Source of the DNA: an uncultured Candidatus Thioglobus sp.
GTDB lineage: Bacteria; Pseudomonadota; Gammaproteobacteria; PS1; Pseudothioglobaceae
Direction of reading: 5' to 3'
DNA length: 64,000 bases
Assembly: GCA_905618925.1 (NCBI GenBank)
Contig: CAJQTG010000021.1
Span: 1-64,000, forward strand
The notes under the pieces are model-generated. The model was given only the letters and a program-made list of their open reading frames with translations, did no database searches and was not told the DNA's origin. Below, piece by piece: positions 29,534-40,564 of the stretch; position 1 is the first letter of the stretch, and each line of letters opens with the position of its first letter. Position numbers and translations under genes: made by a program.

Positions 29534-30064
29534 TTACTCAAACACTTGAGAGGCATAACTTTTATCGATAGTTATGACGGACTCATCAAGGAGCTCAAGG
29601 CATTTTGGTACAGCCAGAAATACTGCGCCAAGACATACGGAAATTGCTACTGGCTTGCCAGGAAGATTGATAATCAAAGTATTACCTCGAGTGCCTGCGA
29701 TTTGACGTGAAAGAATTGCTGTAGGAACCGTCCTAAGTGAAACAATTCTCATTTGCTCTGCAAATCCATCAAAGATCCTTTCACAAACTTCTTTAGTAGC
29801 CTCAGGCGTTACATCTCGAGTAGTTGGACCCGTTCCACCTGTTGTAAGAATTAAATTACAACCAAGGTTGTCACTCATCTCTTTGAGAGTTTTCTCTATT
29901 AAAGGCTGCTCATCTTCAATTATTTTTGAAACTACCTCGTATGGGCTAGTTACTGCTTTTGATATCCATTCCTGCATTGCAGGTCCGCTAATATCTTCAT
30001 AGATTCCTCGCGCTGCTCTATCTGAAATAGTAAGGAATCCAATTTTAATTTTAGAATCAGTCAT
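29534..30064 (-). CDS. mog: Molybdopterin adenylyltransferase (MogA/MoaB family)
   Basis: LTTGGTGPTTRDVTPEAT motif; within moa cluster. Confidence 0.9.
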   Translation of the reverse strand: MTDSKIKIGFLTISDRAARGIYEDISGPAMQEWISKAVTSPYEVVSKIIEDEQPLIEKTLKEMSDNLGCNLILTTGGTGPTTRDVTPEATKEVCERIFDGFAEQMRIVSLRTVPTAILSRQIAGTRGNTLIINLPGKPVAISVCLGAVFLAVPKCLELLDESVITIDKSYASQVFE

Positions 30065-30072
30065 GTAATTTA

Positions 30073-30309
30073 CTAACCTCCAGTAACGGGTGGGAAAAAA
30101 GCCACCTCATCATCTTCTTTAACAATCGTATCTGCTGCTGCCATTTCTTGATTGACAGCGCATAAGATATTATTTGGAAAGTGTTCACTCCCATGTTTCT
30201 CAATAAGTTTTTGTTTGATTAAAGATATTGAAACCGGCGCGTCAAAGTGCATCAAGTCATGACTTGTCTTCAAGTTTTCCTTTAGAGAGGCAAAGTAAAT
30301 AATTTTCAT
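30073..30309 (-). CDS. moaD: Molybdopterin synthase small subunit
   Basis: 78 aa ubiquitin-like, C-terminal FFPPVTGG. Confidence 0.93.
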   Translation of the reverse strand: MKIIYFASLKENLKTSHDLMHFDAPVSISLIKQKLIEKHGSEHFPNNILCAVNQEMAAADTIVKEDDEVAFFPPVTGG

Positions 30310-31301
30310 CCACCAATCTCCACCATTTGACTGCTACTAATATTATCAATTACGGAGTCAAAGAAATGTTTTTCAGGTTTTTTTGTTATTGCATCAAGGA
30401 TTAATTGCTTAATTTCTGTGTCAGTCATTCCTGATCTAAGGGCATCACGAAGTGATACTGAGTCTTTTTGACCAAGGCATAAAATTAATTCACCTTTAGC
30501 TGTTAATCTGACACGGTTACAGCTACTACAAAAATTATTAGAAACAGCTGATATTGTTGCAACACTTGTGTTGGTGCCGTTAATATGAAGTGCTTTTGCC
30601 GGTCCATCAGTTTGTTGAGCTTTCTTTGATTCAAGTTTACTTCCAAACCTTTTAAAGACTCTTTCAAGAATATCTTTTTCACTGTAATGTCTATCAACAG
30701 CCTCAATGCCAGCAAGCCCAATAGGCATAGTTTCAATAAAACGAATATCAATTCCTCGACCAATAGCAAAATCTATCATGGACTCAATCTCATCATCATT
30801 AACACCTTTCATGACAACCATATTAAGTTTGATAGGGTGCATTCCAGCAGATATTGCTGCATCGATTCCTTTTATAACTGTTGCCAAGTCACCGTCCCTT
30901 GTAATTTCTTTAAAGCGCTGTGGGATCAGAGAGTCAATTGAAATGTTTGCTCTATTAACGCCATTAGCCTTTAATTTGGCAGCTAGTGGAGGCAAAAGAT
31001 GCGCGTTAGTGGAAAGTGGAGTATCAGTAATGCCAGGAATTTCTCCAAGCATTTTAGTTAAGTCAAGAATATCTTTTCGAAGGAGGGGTTCTCCACCCGT
31101 AAGGCGTACCTTCGTGACTCCTAGCTCTGAAAATAAACGAACAATTTTTGCAGTTTCCTCAAAAGAGAGGACCTGAGATCTTTTAGTATGGGTTTGGTGG
31201 TCCTCATCTCTACAATAATGACATCTATAATTACAATGATCTGTAACTGAGACTCTTAAATAAGTAATTTCTCGATTAAAAGGGTCAATTAGTTTATTCA
31301 T
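30306..31301 (-). CDS. moaA: GTP 3',8-cyclase
   Basis: Radical [12 protein letters not shown]-terminal [20 protein letters not shown]. Confidence 0.96.
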   Translation of the reverse strand: MNKLIDPFNREITYLRVSVTDHCNYRCHYCRDEDHQTHTKRSQVLSFEETAKIVRLFSELGVTKVRLTGGEPLLRKDILDLTKMLGEIPGITDTPLSTNAHLLPPLAAKLKANGVNRANISIDSLIPQRFKEITRDGDLATVIKGIDAAISAGMHPIKLNMVVMKGVNDDEIESMIDFAIGRGIDIRFIETMPIGLAGIEAVDRHYSEKDILERVFKRFGSKLESKKAQQTDGPAKALHINGTNTSVATISAVSNNFCSSCNRVRLTAKGELILCLGQKDSVSLRDALRSGMTDTEIKQLILDAITKKPEKHFFDSVIDNISSSQMVEIGG

Positions 31302-31777
31302 TTTGGCAATATCCAGTGCCCAGACTTACCACCTTTCTTTTCTAAAAGCTGGACATTATCAATGAGCATGAAACGATCGACCGCCTTGCACATATCATAA
31401 ACAGTAAGAGCAGCAATACTTGCAGCAGTTAATGCTTCCATTTCAACACCAGTCTTGCCAGTTAGTTTTGCTGTAGCAATAATATCAATGCAGTTCTTTT
31501 CATTATTAGGCGTAAGTTCTACGCTCACTTTAGATAGCATTAGTGGATGACAAAGAGGAATGAGGTCTGAGCATTTTTTTGCAGCTTGAATCCCAGCAAC
31601 CCTAGCAACAGCAAGGACATCACCTTTTTTATGTGAGCCAGAGACAATTAAGTCAAGCGTTTCAGTTTTCATTACTACTCGAGCGCAAGCCTTAGCTTCA
31701 CGCGCAGTATCATTTTTATCAGAAACATCTACCATTTGCGCTTCACCATTAGCGTTGATATGGGTTAATTTACTCAT
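31298..31777 (-). CDS. moaC: Cyclic pyranopterin monophosphate synthase
   Basis: [38 protein letters not shown]. Confidence 0.96.
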   Translation of the reverse strand: MSKLTHINANGEAQMVDVSDKNDTAREAKACARVVMKTETLDLIVSGSHKKGDVLAVARVAGIQAAKKCSDLIPLCHPLMLSKVSVELTPNNEKNCIDIIATAKLTGKTGVEMEALTAASIAALTVYDMCKAVDRFMLIDNVQLLEKKGGKSGHWILPK

Positions 31778-33036
31778 CTTGTTAATTCATCCATTGAGTA
31801 GTAGTTGAGTATAGTCCCAGCCTCAAAGGTTGTGTTTTCAGGTATCTCAATAATTCCATCAGCCCAAACAACTGAACTCATAACATCTGAACCCTGCTTT
31901 GGGAAGAGATTTGCTAAAGGGGTTTCTGTTGAATAATCAATACGAACGCGCGCATACTCACGCCTAGGCTTAGCACGTTTGCAGTCAAAGCTAGTTTTCA
32001 CCTTTAAAATTTTAGATTCATAGTTACTATTTCCTTGCATTTTTTTTATAAATGGCAATGAAAAAATACAAAAAGTTACAAAGCTTGATACCGGATTTCC
32101 TGGCAGCCCAATAAATGGAGTCTGCTTAACTTTACCATAAGCCAAGGGTTTTCCTGGTTTCATTCGAATTTTCCACAGATTTAATTCACCAAGTTTTTCA
32201 ACAGCAGGTTTAACATGATCTTCTTCGCCTACAGAGACCCCACCAGTTGTCATAATTAAATCACACTGACTCTCAAGGGCTTCTAGTGCATCACAAGTTG
32301 CATCTAACTTGTCTTCTATATTTCCTAGGTTTACTACATCACATCCAACCTGCTTGAGAAGTGCTACAAGAGCATAGCGATTAGAGTTGTAAATTTTTCC
32401 AGGTGACAAAGGATTTCCAGGCTCAACTAACTCATCACCCGTAAAAAAAACACCTACTTTAATTTTTTTAAAAACGACCAATTCACCAACACCAACTGAG
32501 GCCGCTAAAGAGATATCTTGGGGTTTGATTTGTTTACCTGAGCTAAGAATAACATTACCTTTGAGGATGTCATTTCCAGTTGGCCGAATATTTTCATTTA
32601 AATTAATAGCTCTTGCAACTGTGATCTGAGATTTATCCTCAGAGAGCTTACATTCTTCTTGCATAACAACCGTATTAGCCCCTTTTGGAATTGGAGCGCC
32701 AGTAAATATTCTTGCAGCACTGCTGCTATTTAAGTCTTTACCAGTTGAGCCTGCAGCAATTCTATCTACAACTTTAAAGCTCAGATTTTCTTGTGCTACC
32801 TGGCTATCATTAAGTGCAATAGTGTAACCATCCATTGCGCTATTATCAAAACCTGGGACGTTGATTGTTGAATGTATGTCACTTGCTAAAATTCTACCGA
32901 GTGAATCATCCAAAGAAACGGCTTCTGTCTTTGCTGTAACACTAGCAGAGTCAATTAGAAAGGACAAAGCATCGTCTGCACTCATCAGTGAATCATTAAA
33001 CATTGCTGAGCTTGAGTTAGTACTTTGACTATTCAT
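31774..33036 (-). CDS. moeA: Molybdopterin molybdenumtransferase
   Basis: [40 protein letters not shown]. Confidence 0.95.
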   Translation of the reverse strand: MNSQSTNSSSAMFNDSLMSADDALSFLIDSASVTAKTEAVSLDDSLGRILASDIHSTINVPGFDNSAMDGYTIALNDSQVAQENLSFKVVDRIAAGSTGKDLNSSSAARIFTGAPIPKGANTVVMQEECKLSEDKSQITVARAINLNENIRPTGNDILKGNVILSSGKQIKPQDISLAASVGVGELVVFKKIKVGVFFTGDELVEPGNPLSPGKIYNSNRYALVALLKQVGCDVVNLGNIEDKLDATCDALEALESQCDLIMTTGGVSVGEEDHVKPAVEKLGELNLWKIRMKPGKPLAYGKVKQTPFIGLPGNPVSSFVTFCIFSLPFIKKMQGNSNYESKILKVKTSFDCKRAKPRREYARVRIDYSTETPLANLFPKQGSDVMSSVVWADGIIEIPENTTFEAGTILNYYSMDELTR

Positions 33037-33129
33037 TAGGTGTTATGGATTTAATATTCATACGGTATATTATACAATTGTAAGTAAATTTTCTAATTAA
33101 AAATAACTTGAAAAAAGCACAAGCATTAA

Positions 33130-33708
33130 GTGAATAAAATATCAAAAAATGAGATTTCAGCTGTTATCTTAGCTGGGGGTATGGGCTCAAGAATGGGTGG
33201 AAGAGATAAGGGGCTCATTGAGTTTCGAAATCTTCCGTTAATTTCTTATGCAGCTAGTGTTGCTAAGGATAGGGTAAGTCAAATATTTATAAGTGCAAAT
33301 AGAAGTTTGGAAGATTATTCTAAATATGGCAAAGTAATTGTTGACGATTTAGAGGGATACCAGGGCCCACTAGCTGGAATTTCTAAAGCTTTAAAAGTCT
33401 GCACTTCTAATTATTTGTTAGTACTTCCATGTGACAGTCCAATGATTGATGTGACCTTAATCGATTCTCTTATTGCGAGAATGGAGTCTAGTGAGTGTGA
33501 TATTTGTGTTGCTCATGACGGCGAAAGAATGCACGCAACCTTTGCGCTTATGAAGTCAAATCTTAATGAAAGTCTCGATGAATTTTTAGCAGAAGGGGGC
33601 CGTAAAATGGCTCTCTGGTATCGTCAGCAACGAACTGAAAGAGTTAATGTCTCAAGTCATTTAGAGCTGTTAACTAATTTAAACAATCCAGAAGACTTTA
33701 AAATTTAA
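33130..33708 (+). CDS. mobA: Molybdenum cofactor guanylyltransferase
   Basis: ILAGGMGSRMGGRDKGLIEF; 192 aa. Confidence 0.92.
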   Translation: MNKISKNEISAVILAGGMGSRMGGRDKGLIEFRNLPLISYAASVAKDRVSQIFISANRSLEDYSKYGKVIVDDLEGYQGPLAGISKALKVCTSNYLLVLPCDSPMIDVTLIDSLIARMESSECDICVAHDGERMHATFALMKSNLNESLDEFLAEGGRKMALWYRQQRTERVNVSSHLELLTNLNNPEDFKI

Positions 33709-34157
33709 GATTTCCAACGCTTTTTTTGTTTTTCATCTTTGGATCTTGCCTCAACCCACTCTTCATTATTTTCTGTTACTTCTTTTTTCCAAAAAGGGGC
33801 GTCAGTTTTAAGGAAGTCCATAATGAAATTGCATGAATAAAAAGCTTCTTGACGATGTTTACTAGTTGTTATAACCAAGACTATTTGATCATTGACATCA
33901 AGAGTTCCAATGCGGTGAATAATAGTGACATTTTCAATTTCCCATTTATCCCTTGCCTTTTTAACAATTGATTCTAAAGATTTTTCAGTCATCCCTGGGT
34001 AGTGCTCAAGAGTCATAGAGCTTAGTGTTTTTGGTTGAAGGTCTCTCACTGTTCCAACAAAGGTAACAACAGCGCCTATACTAGAATTATTGGCCTTAGC
34101 CAGCTTAACTTCAGTGGTTAAGTCGAAATCATTTGTTTGAATGAGAATTTTATCCAT
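33705..34157 (-). CDS. moaE: Molybdopterin synthase catalytic subunit
   Basis: GAVVTFVGTVRD, LEHYPGMTEKSL, HRIGTLDVND, FWKKE. Confidence 0.95.
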   Translation of the reverse strand: MDKILIQTNDFDLTTEVKLAKANNSSIGAVVTFVGTVRDLQPKTLSSMTLEHYPGMTEKSLESIVKKARDKWEIENVTIIHRIGTLDVNDQIVLVITTSKHRQEAFYSCNFIMDFLKTDAPFWKKEVTENNEEWVEARSKDEKQKKRWKS

Positions 34158-34217
34158 TCTTTGATTTTATCTTTATTAAGATTATTACTGGAATTAAATA
34201 GTTAAAAATGACTCAAA

Positions 34218-34913
34218 CTAGTTTTGCTTTGATAATTTTCCTACAAGAGTTATTCCTAGTGCAACTGATGGTCCAATTCCAAGTGCAAACAAAACCGTTC
34301 CAAGGCCAACAACTTCACCCAATAATTTATCAATGTTATTGAGGAGGCAAAGAGAGCCAATAATAACAACACTAATTTCAATCGTTGTTCGAATTGAATA
34401 TATCGGCATATTGGTTATTCTTTGTAAGCCAATCATTAATCCATCCCTTGGCCCAGCACCTAAGTTTGAAATCAAATAAAAGCCACTCCCAAGTCCAATA
34501 ACAAGAATACCAATAATGACCTGAAAAACCTGCATTGGATAGGCCTCCGGATAGGGCAAGTAGTAAACTGAAAACTCAATTGTTAGTGCTATGATAAAGG
34601 CATTGAGTATTGTTCCCATTCCAGGTTTTTGTTTAAGTGGAATCCACATGAACAAGACAAAAATACTGATAACAAAAGTAGAAAAGCCAATTGACCAGTC
34701 TGTAAGATTTGATATACCTTGAGCTAATACTGTGTAAGGGCCAACACCTGCACCACTAGTTATTAAAAGACTTTCTCCAAGGCCAAATAAAAATAATCCA
34801 AATACTAAAAAGATAAAAGTTAGTGGCTTAGGCTTAAGATTAAATGAGTCTTCAGAGCTCCAAGCAACTTTAGGGATAGTTTTAATAGTAAAGACTTCTT
34901 TAGAAAATTTCAT
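34218..34913 (-). CDS. YczE/YitT-like integral membrane protein
   Basis: 231 aa multi-TM, GAGVGPYTVLAQGISN, LGAGPRDGLMIGLQRIT. Confidence 0.7.
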   Translation of the reverse strand: MKFSKEVFTIKTIPKVAWSSEDSFNLKPKPLTFIFLVFGLFLFGLGESLLITSGAGVGPYTVLAQGISNLTDWSIGFSTFVISIFVLFMWIPLKQKPGMGTILNAFIIALTIEFSVYYLPYPEAYPMQVFQVIIGILVIGLGSGFYLISNLGAGPRDGLMIGLQRITNMPIYSIRTTIEISVVIIGSLCLLNNIDKLLGEVVGLGTVLFALGIGPSVALGITLVGKLSKQN

Positions 34914-35017
34914 TTATTCTGAGCAGTTAAAAAATTTAGAGTAATAATACAGTTGTTTATGACAACTCTATAGCTGTGTATTAATTATTATATTTATCTT
35001 CTAAATTTCAAGTTTTA

Positions 35018-35028
35018 ATGATTATCAT
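35018..35028. promoter_or_regulatory. Fur-box-like palindrome upstream of the PhyH gene
   Basis: ATGATTATCAT perfect palindrome around one base, about 50 bp before ATG. Confidence 0.4.
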
Positions 35029-35080
35029 AGGTTTAAGGAAAATGAACTCATAAAATATCAATACTAACTAATCAATCCTC

Positions 35081-35878
35081 ATGACAACGCTTCTTACTAA
35101 ATCAGAAATACAAGACTTTAAAGATGATGGTGTCGTTGTTCTTCGAGGTATTTTTAATGAGTGGATTGATACTTTGGCAAAGGGCGCTGACTTTCATATT
35201 AAGAATCCGAGCGAAGGGGCATTGGTTCATAAAGGAGCAGATTTTCAAGGTAAGTTTTTAGAGGACTTTTGTAATTGGCAGCGAATTCCAGAGTACAAAG
35301 AATTTGTGCTCAACTCACCGCTTGCTTCAATTGCTGCAGACTTAATGGAGTCAAAATCAGCGCAATTTTTTCATGATCATTTTTTTTATAAAGAGGCGCT
35401 CTCAGGAGCTCCTACTCCTTGGCACCAAGATCTGCCTTATTACTGCGTTTCAGGACATCAAACGGTCAGTTTTTGGCTACCTCTTGAGGCAAGAGAGAAG
35501 ACTATATCATTAAGATCATTGGCAGGAAGTCATCATTTAAATAAAGAGATTCGACCAACAAGCTGGGCGAATAACGAGAGCTTTTATGAAGATAATGATG
35601 CTTTTATGGATATGCCAAATACTGATAATAATGATTTTAAAATTAAGCAATGGGAAACTGAACCAGGCGATGTTGTTGCTTTTAACTTCAAGACAATACA
35701 TGGTGCAAATGCTAATAAGGTTGATGATATAAGCCGTACTCTTTCGTTTCGCTTACTTGGAGATGACGTGGTTTATCGACATAGACCAGGGCGAACTTCA
35801 CCTAATTTCCCAGGCATTAACCAGAAAAATGGTGAACGATTAAGAGAAGACTGGTTCCCTATAATTTGGGGTAATTAA
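35081..35878 (+). CDS. Phytanoyl-CoA dioxygenase family Fe(II)/2OG oxygenase
   Basis: 265 aa; WHQD and distal HGAN iron ligands, R in SFRLLGDD. Confidence 0.85.
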   Translation: MTTLLTKSEIQDFKDDGVVVLRGIFNEWIDTLAKGADFHIKNPSEGALVHKGADFQGKFLEDFCNWQRIPEYKEFVLNSPLASIAADLMESKSAQFFHDHFFYKEALSGAPTPWHQDLPYYCVSGHQTVSFWLPLEAREKTISLRSLAGSHHLNKEIRPTSWANNESFYEDNDAFMDMPNTDNNDFKIKQWETEPGDVVAFNFKTIHGANANKVDDISRTLSFRLLGDDVVYRHRPGRTSPNFPGINQKNGERLREDWFPIIWGN

Positions 35879-35882
35879 GATT

Positions 35883-36644
35883 ATGGATTTAGCAAACTAC
35901 TCTTTGGAGATTCTAACTTTTTTATTTTTCGTTGGAATGGTTGCTGGTTTTCTTGATACTTTGGTTGGAGGAGGCGGTTTGTTAGCGGTACCTGCATTGC
36001 TATTAAGCGGTATTCCTCCTATCTATGTCCTGGGAACAAATAAATTTCAAGGCAGCATGGGCACAGGAATTGCAACATTACTGCTTTTTCGCAAAAAAAA
36101 GCTGAATTGGAGTGCTATAAAATATTTAATGTTAGTGTCTTTTATGGGCTCAGTAATAGGTGGAGTTATAGTTCAGTTTATAGACACCAAGGCACTATCT
36201 TTTGCAATACCAATAGTACTGGTATTTATTTCAATTTATTTTATTATCTCACCTAAGCCTAATAAAACCTCTAAGAGCGCGGCATCTAACAAAAGTTTTG
36301 ATAAATATGCTGTTCCAGCAGTTGGTTTTTACGATGGTATGTTTGGACCTGGCGCAGGATCTTTTTTTGTAATGACAGCGGTTATGCTAAAAAAACTTGA
36401 AATTATTCAAGCAACAATTCTAGCAAAGCCATTAAATTTTGCATCAAACATTGCCGGATTTATAGTTTTCTTTAGTTTTGGCCATATAGCCTTTTTAATT
36501 GGCCTGGTAATGATGGCAGGACAATTAATAGGCGCTTTTTTTGGAACCCATTATTTATTAAAGGCTAACCCACTTGTTATTCGGTTTTTAATTGTCATTA
36601 TGTCAATTTCAATGCTTGCTCGGTATTTGTATTCTCTTGTTTAG
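35883..36644 (+). CDS. TSUP (TauE/SafE) family sulfite/anion exporter
   Basis: GFLDTLVGGGGLLAVPALLLSGIPP..LGTNKFQG and repeated GFYDGMFGPGAGSF. Confidence 0.9.
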   Translation: MDLANYSLEILTFLFFVGMVAGFLDTLVGGGGLLAVPALLLSGIPPIYVLGTNKFQGSMGTGIATLLLFRKKKLNWSAIKYLMLVSFMGSVIGGVIVQFIDTKALSFAIPIVLVFISIYFIISPKPNKTSKSAASNKSFDKYAVPAVGFYDGMFGPGAGSFFVMTAVMLKKLEIIQATILAKPLNFASNIAGFIVFFSFGHIAFLIGLVMMAGQLIGAFFGTHYLLKANPLVIRFLIVIMSISMLARYLYSLV

Positions 36645-36731
36645 CATTAATGCTGTCAAAAATAAGATTCTCTTAAGCGTATCATTTGCTCAATCTACTG
36701 ATTAAGGTAATATTTTTCAATATTGAAAATT

Positions 36732-38129
36732 ATGGAATATAGAATAGAAACAGATTTTTTAGGTGAAATGAAAATACCTTTTGATGCTTATTACGGAATC
36801 CATACTAAGCGCGCTGTTGAAAATTTTCCTATAGCTGATGTTGCGATTTCAGTTTATCCAAATATAGTTATAGCCTATGCAATGGTCAAGCTTGCTTGCG
36901 CTCGAGCAAATAATAAATTGGGCCTATTAGAGGATAAAATTTTTGAGCCTATAGTCAGCGCTTGTGAGAGAATTATTAATGGTGAATTTCATGATCAGTT
37001 TATTGTGGAGATAATCCAGGGAGGCGCCGGCACTTCAACAAATATGAATGCAAATGAGGTCATTGCTAATGTTGCACTAGAAATGATAGGGAAAGAGAAG
37101 GGCGATTATGATGCCATCTCCCCGCTTATGCATGTAAATATGTCACAGTCAACGAATGACACCTATCCTACTGCCTTGCTGGTTGGATTTTTAAAAGAAT
37201 ATGATCCTTTATTGGAGGCAATAAAAGCCCTCTCTGATTCTTTTCATGCCAAAGGCGTTGAATTTGCTGGGGTCATTAAAATGGGGCGCACACAACTTCA
37301 AGATGCTGTGCCAATGAGCCTTGGTCAGGAATTTACTGCTTTTGGTAATACTTTGTTAGATGACATTAAAAGGCTTAATGAAATGTCACAATTATTTTTA
37401 GAGGTTAATTTAGGAGCTACCGCTATTGGAACTGGAATTAATAGCCATTTAGATTATCCAAAAATAGCAGTAGAGGCTTTGGCAGAATTATCTGGACTAC
37501 CTTTAGTGCTGGCTCCAAATCCAATTGCTGCAACCTCTGATACCAGTGCCTTTGTGTCATTCTCATCTGTTTTAAAGCGAGTAGCTATAAAGCTTTCAAA
37601 AATATCTAATGACTTAAGATTGTTATCATCAGGTCCAATTGCTGGTTTTAACGAAATTAATCTTCCCGCCGTGCAAGCTGGATCATCAATTATGCCTGGG
37701 AAAGTTAATCCTGTTATTCCTGAGGCTGTTAATCAAACTGCTTTTCAAGTAATTGGAAATGATTTGGTAATTACTCTGGCAGCTGAAGCTGGTCAAATGC
37801 AGCTCAATGCTTTTGAGCCTGTTTTAGCCGTAAATATATTACGCTCATTACGCTATATAACTAATGCGATGGTTATGCTAAGAACAAAATGTGTGGACGG
37901 AATTACAGCTAATGTTGAAGTGTGTGCAAGATATGTTGAACAAAGTCCGGGGATAGCAACATTTTTTACGCCTCATTTAGGCTATAAAGAATCAGCTCGT
38001 ATTGCCAAAAAAGCTCTAAAAGATGGAATGACTGTTCGAGAAATTATTATTCAAGAGGGGCTTATGACCGAAGAGCAGGTGAATGAAGTTTTGCATGTGG
38101 ACAATCTGACAAAGCCTAATATTCGTTGA
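36732..38129 (+). CDS. aspA: Aspartate ammonia-lyase
   Basis: GAGTSTNMNANEVIAN, GSSIMPGKVNPVIPE signature. Confidence 0.93.
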   Translation: MEYRIETDFLGEMKIPFDAYYGIHTKRAVENFPIADVAISVYPNIVIAYAMVKLACARANNKLGLLEDKIFEPIVSACERIINGEFHDQFIVEIIQGGAGTSTNMNANEVIANVALEMIGKEKGDYDAISPLMHVNMSQSTNDTYPTALLVGFLKEYDPLLEAIKALSDSFHAKGVEFAGVIKMGRTQLQDAVPMSLGQEFTAFGNTLLDDIKRLNEMSQLFLEVNLGATAIGTGINSHLDYPKIAVEALAELSGLPLVLAPNPIAATSDTSAFVSFSSVLKRVAIKLSKISNDLRLLSSGPIAGFNEINLPAVQAGSSIMPGKVNPVIPEAVNQTAFQVIGNDLVITLAAEAGQMQLNAFEPVLAVNILRSLRYITNAMVMLRTKCVDGITANVEVCARYVEQSPGIATFFTPHLGYKESARIAKKALKDGMTVREIIIQEGLMTEEQVNEVLHVDNLTKPNIR

Positions 38130-38168
38130 GTTGTAAATACTTAAAAGTCACGCTTTAAAGACTTGAGC

Positions 38169-38768
38169 TTAATCGAGTTTAAATGGTGGGTACTCATCTG
38201 TTGTTAATAAAAATGCGTAAGCATTTACTCTTAATGACCAGCGCAAGAAGCCTTCAATAAAATTAAATATGCCTCTAGGATATCTTCCTGTGAATAGAAT
38301 AGCAAACCAAGCAAAAATAGTACAAAAAACAACAGCAATGAACATAAATACTAAAACGATGAAGTGTGGAATAACTAGAATCCATTTGACAAGTGGCTTC
38401 CATCTATTTAGGTCTTTCTTAACGTCTGGATAAGGTAAATCAACTTGTATTGCCTGTTCATCGTCTGTTGAAGGATATTCGTCTCTCAGTAGTAGACCGT
38501 AGGCAGCAATTCTATAGATAAATTTAGTAATACCGACATTCCAATCAAACCACCATTTTGGGTATTTTTCTTTAAATATAATCATCAAAGCTACTGCAAT
38601 GGATAACGCTTCAGCATAGGAAGAAATAAGAGCAAGAATCAGAATAATTGGTATGATTAATACTAATCTAAAAAGAGCCGTTGATTTATTAGATTTTTCT
38701 GGGTAATCAATCTTTAGGTTTACTGGATATTGCTTCATTTTTAATCCTCTTAGAAAATTATTTACCAA
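38169..38768 (-). CDS. DUF4389 membrane protein
   Basis: 199 aa; FTGRYPRGIFNFIEGFLRWSLRVNAYAFLLTTDEYPPF. Confidence 0.8.
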   Translation of the reverse strand: MVNNFLRGLKMKQYPVNLKIDYPEKSNKSTALFRLVLIIPIILILALISSYAEALSIAVALMIIFKEKYPKWWFDWNVGITKFIYRIAAYGLLLRDEYPSTDDEQAIQVDLPYPDVKKDLNRWKPLVKWILVIPHFIVLVFMFIAVVFCTIFAWFAILFTGRYPRGIFNFIEGFLRWSLRVNAYAFLLTTDEYPPFKLD

Positions 38769-38976
38769 TATAAAAAACTTCTTGTATCTCTTTGTTGAAT
38801 GCTAATGCAATTTTGAAAGCTAACTCTAGAGATGGGGTGTACTTGTATTTCTCAATTGCAACGACTGTTTGTCTGGATATACCAACTAAATCAGCAAGCT
38901 CCAGTTGCGTCATCTCGTTATTATTAAATCTGAGTTTTCTGACAGTATTCTCGATATGAATTTTTTTCTTAGCCAT
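38758..38976 (-). CDS. XRE-family HTH transcriptional regulator (YozG-like)
   Basis: 72 aa; TQLELADLVGISRQTVVAIEKYKYTPSLELAFKIA. Confidence 0.87.
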   Translation of the reverse strand: MAKKKIHIENTVRKLRFNNNEMTQLELADLVGISRQTVVAIEKYKYTPSLELAFKIALAFNKEIQEVFYIGK

Positions 38977-38985
38977 TGTAAATAA

Positions 38986-39405
38986 CTATTTATAGAGATA
39001 TATTTTCAAAAAAGTACTACAGATGCTTGCTAAGAACACTGAAAAAGTTATAGCAATTATTCCAAAGTTTATATGTAGGTTAAACCATCCTAATAGAGTA
39101 AGAATAATCACAAGGGAGATACCAAATATGACACTACTTAACCTCAAAGCATAGAACTCAATGATATTATCCCTTTCATCTACGACATTTTTTTCTTTGC
39201 TCTGAGTAATGATTGCTGAAACTATAGCGATAACTATGGCAAAAAAAATAGCTGCAAGTATTGATACTCCAATGCCTTGAACAAGCACTTGAGTAATTGA
39301 AGCGATACTCATATTAGTGGCTGCATTTAATTTAGAGTACATCCAGATAATTGCTATTGCAGCTGAGATTATTTCGGTTAAAGTATTTCTAATTTTTATA
39401 TTCAT
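38986..39405 (-). CDS. Small membrane protein (possibly DUF2178-like)
   Basis: 139 aa, 4 TM; next to HTH regulator, DERDNIIE motif. Confidence 0.6.
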   Translation of the reverse strand: MNIKIRNTLTEIISAAIAIIWMYSKLNAATNMSIASITQVLVQGIGVSILAAIFFAIVIAIVSAIITQSKEKNVVDERDNIIEFYALRLSSVIFGISLVIILTLLGWFNLHINFGIIAITFSVFLASICSTFLKIYLYK

Positions 39406-39508
39406 ATCTATATTTATAAGTTATTTAATATGTAAATTATAACATACTTAATGTAATGTATAACATACTTTATGTCAAATATATATTACATAATTGAGGG
39501 TGAGCTTA

Positions 39509-40564
39509 CTATAATTTATGAGGAATAATAAAATTTGTATGAAAATGCTTCCATTCATAGCGCTCAGGGTAATGACGTCTATAATCTTCAAACTTTGAAC
39601 TGTCTTTGAGGACTTCATGGTCATCAAAGAATGAGTATATTGAGTTGAGTGTTTCATGAAGAGAGTTTTCATTAATGGCTCTTATTTCAGGGTTAATCAG
39701 CGACTCAATTTCATTATTAAATGGAGCTTTTGTAAAGCTACATAACTCTTTATAAATCATAAAACTACCCATAAATTTTGCATCTATTGAGTGCCCTGCA
39801 ATGTGAGGTGTTGCCCAGTATGCGTTACTTTGCAGTTTGGGATTAATATTGGGCTCATCCTCCCAACAGTCTATTATGTTTTCTTTTGTTTTGGCTATCT
39901 CCCAAAGGTTTTCATCAATTATGCCCCCTCGAGCTGCATTGATTAAAATAGTATCTTCTTTAATAAGGTTAAAGTTTTGACTTCCAAGAAGATTATGAGT
40001 AGGGTGGGTTCCTGAAAATGTTAAAGGGGTATGAAAAGTTACAATATCAGCACTTAGCGCTATATCGAGGTCAACAAACTTATTTTTTCCTTCACTAGCC
40101 TCACGAATGGGATCATTAAGAAGAGTAGTTATCCCAAGCTGCTTTGCTTTAAAGTCTAACCTTGATCCAACATTTCCAACACCAATTATTCCAAGCGTTT
40201 TGGTTGATAAATCAAAATTATGGTCATTGGCTAGATTTGAAAGAGCGCTAATGACATACTCTGCTACTGCGTTGGCATTGCAGCCTTGGGCAGATGCAAA
40301 TGAAATGCCATTTTCATTCAAATAATTTTCATCAATATGATCAAGTCCTACAACTGTTGAGCCAACAAACTTGACTTTAGTTCCATCAAGGAGCTTCTTG
40401 TCTACTTTAGTTCTTGATCTGACAATAAGTATCTCACAATCTAATAAACTCTCTCTGGTAATCAGCCTGCCTGGAAGGGTGGTAATTTCACCAAAGCTAG
40501 AGAAGATTTCTTTATAACCCCATACGGCATCATCAATCATTAGTTTCATTGGGAAATGCTCCAA
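39509..40564 (-). CDS. pdxB: Erythronate-4-phosphate dehydrogenase
   Basis: [48 protein letters not shown]. Confidence 0.9.
   Translation of the reverse strand: MEHFPMKLMIDDAVWGYKEIFSSFGEITTLPGRLITRESLLDCEILIVRSRTKVDKKLLDGTKVKFVGSTVVGLDHIDENYLNENGISFASAQGCNANAVAEYVISALSNLANDHNFDLSTKTLGIIGVGNVGSRLDFKAKQLGITTLLNDPIREASEGKNKFVDLDIALSADIVTFHTPLTFSGTHPTHNLLGSQNFNLIKEDTILINAARGGIIDENLWEIAKTKENIIDCWEDEPNINPKLQSNAYWATPHIAGHSIDAKFMGSFMIYKELCSFTKAPFNNEIESLINPEIRAINENSLHETLNSIYSFFDDHEVLKDSSKFEDYRRHYPERYEWKHFHTNFIIPHKL

Noticed and set aside
30687-31176. Two overlapping plus-strand ORFs (84 and 156 aa) inside moaA
   Set aside because: Antisense shadow ORFs of the clearly coding moaA frame; no domain features or RBS.
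29534-34157. Molybdenum cofactor cluster as an unusual system
   Set aside because: Contents (mog, moaD, moaA, moaC, moeA, mobA, moaE) are the standard pathway; only the strand arrangement varies.
38169-39405. HTH/DUF4389/small membrane protein cluster considered as a toxin-antitoxin or defence module
   Set aside because: YozG-like HTH with small membrane proteins is a common regulatory arrangement; no toxin or nuclease domain seen.
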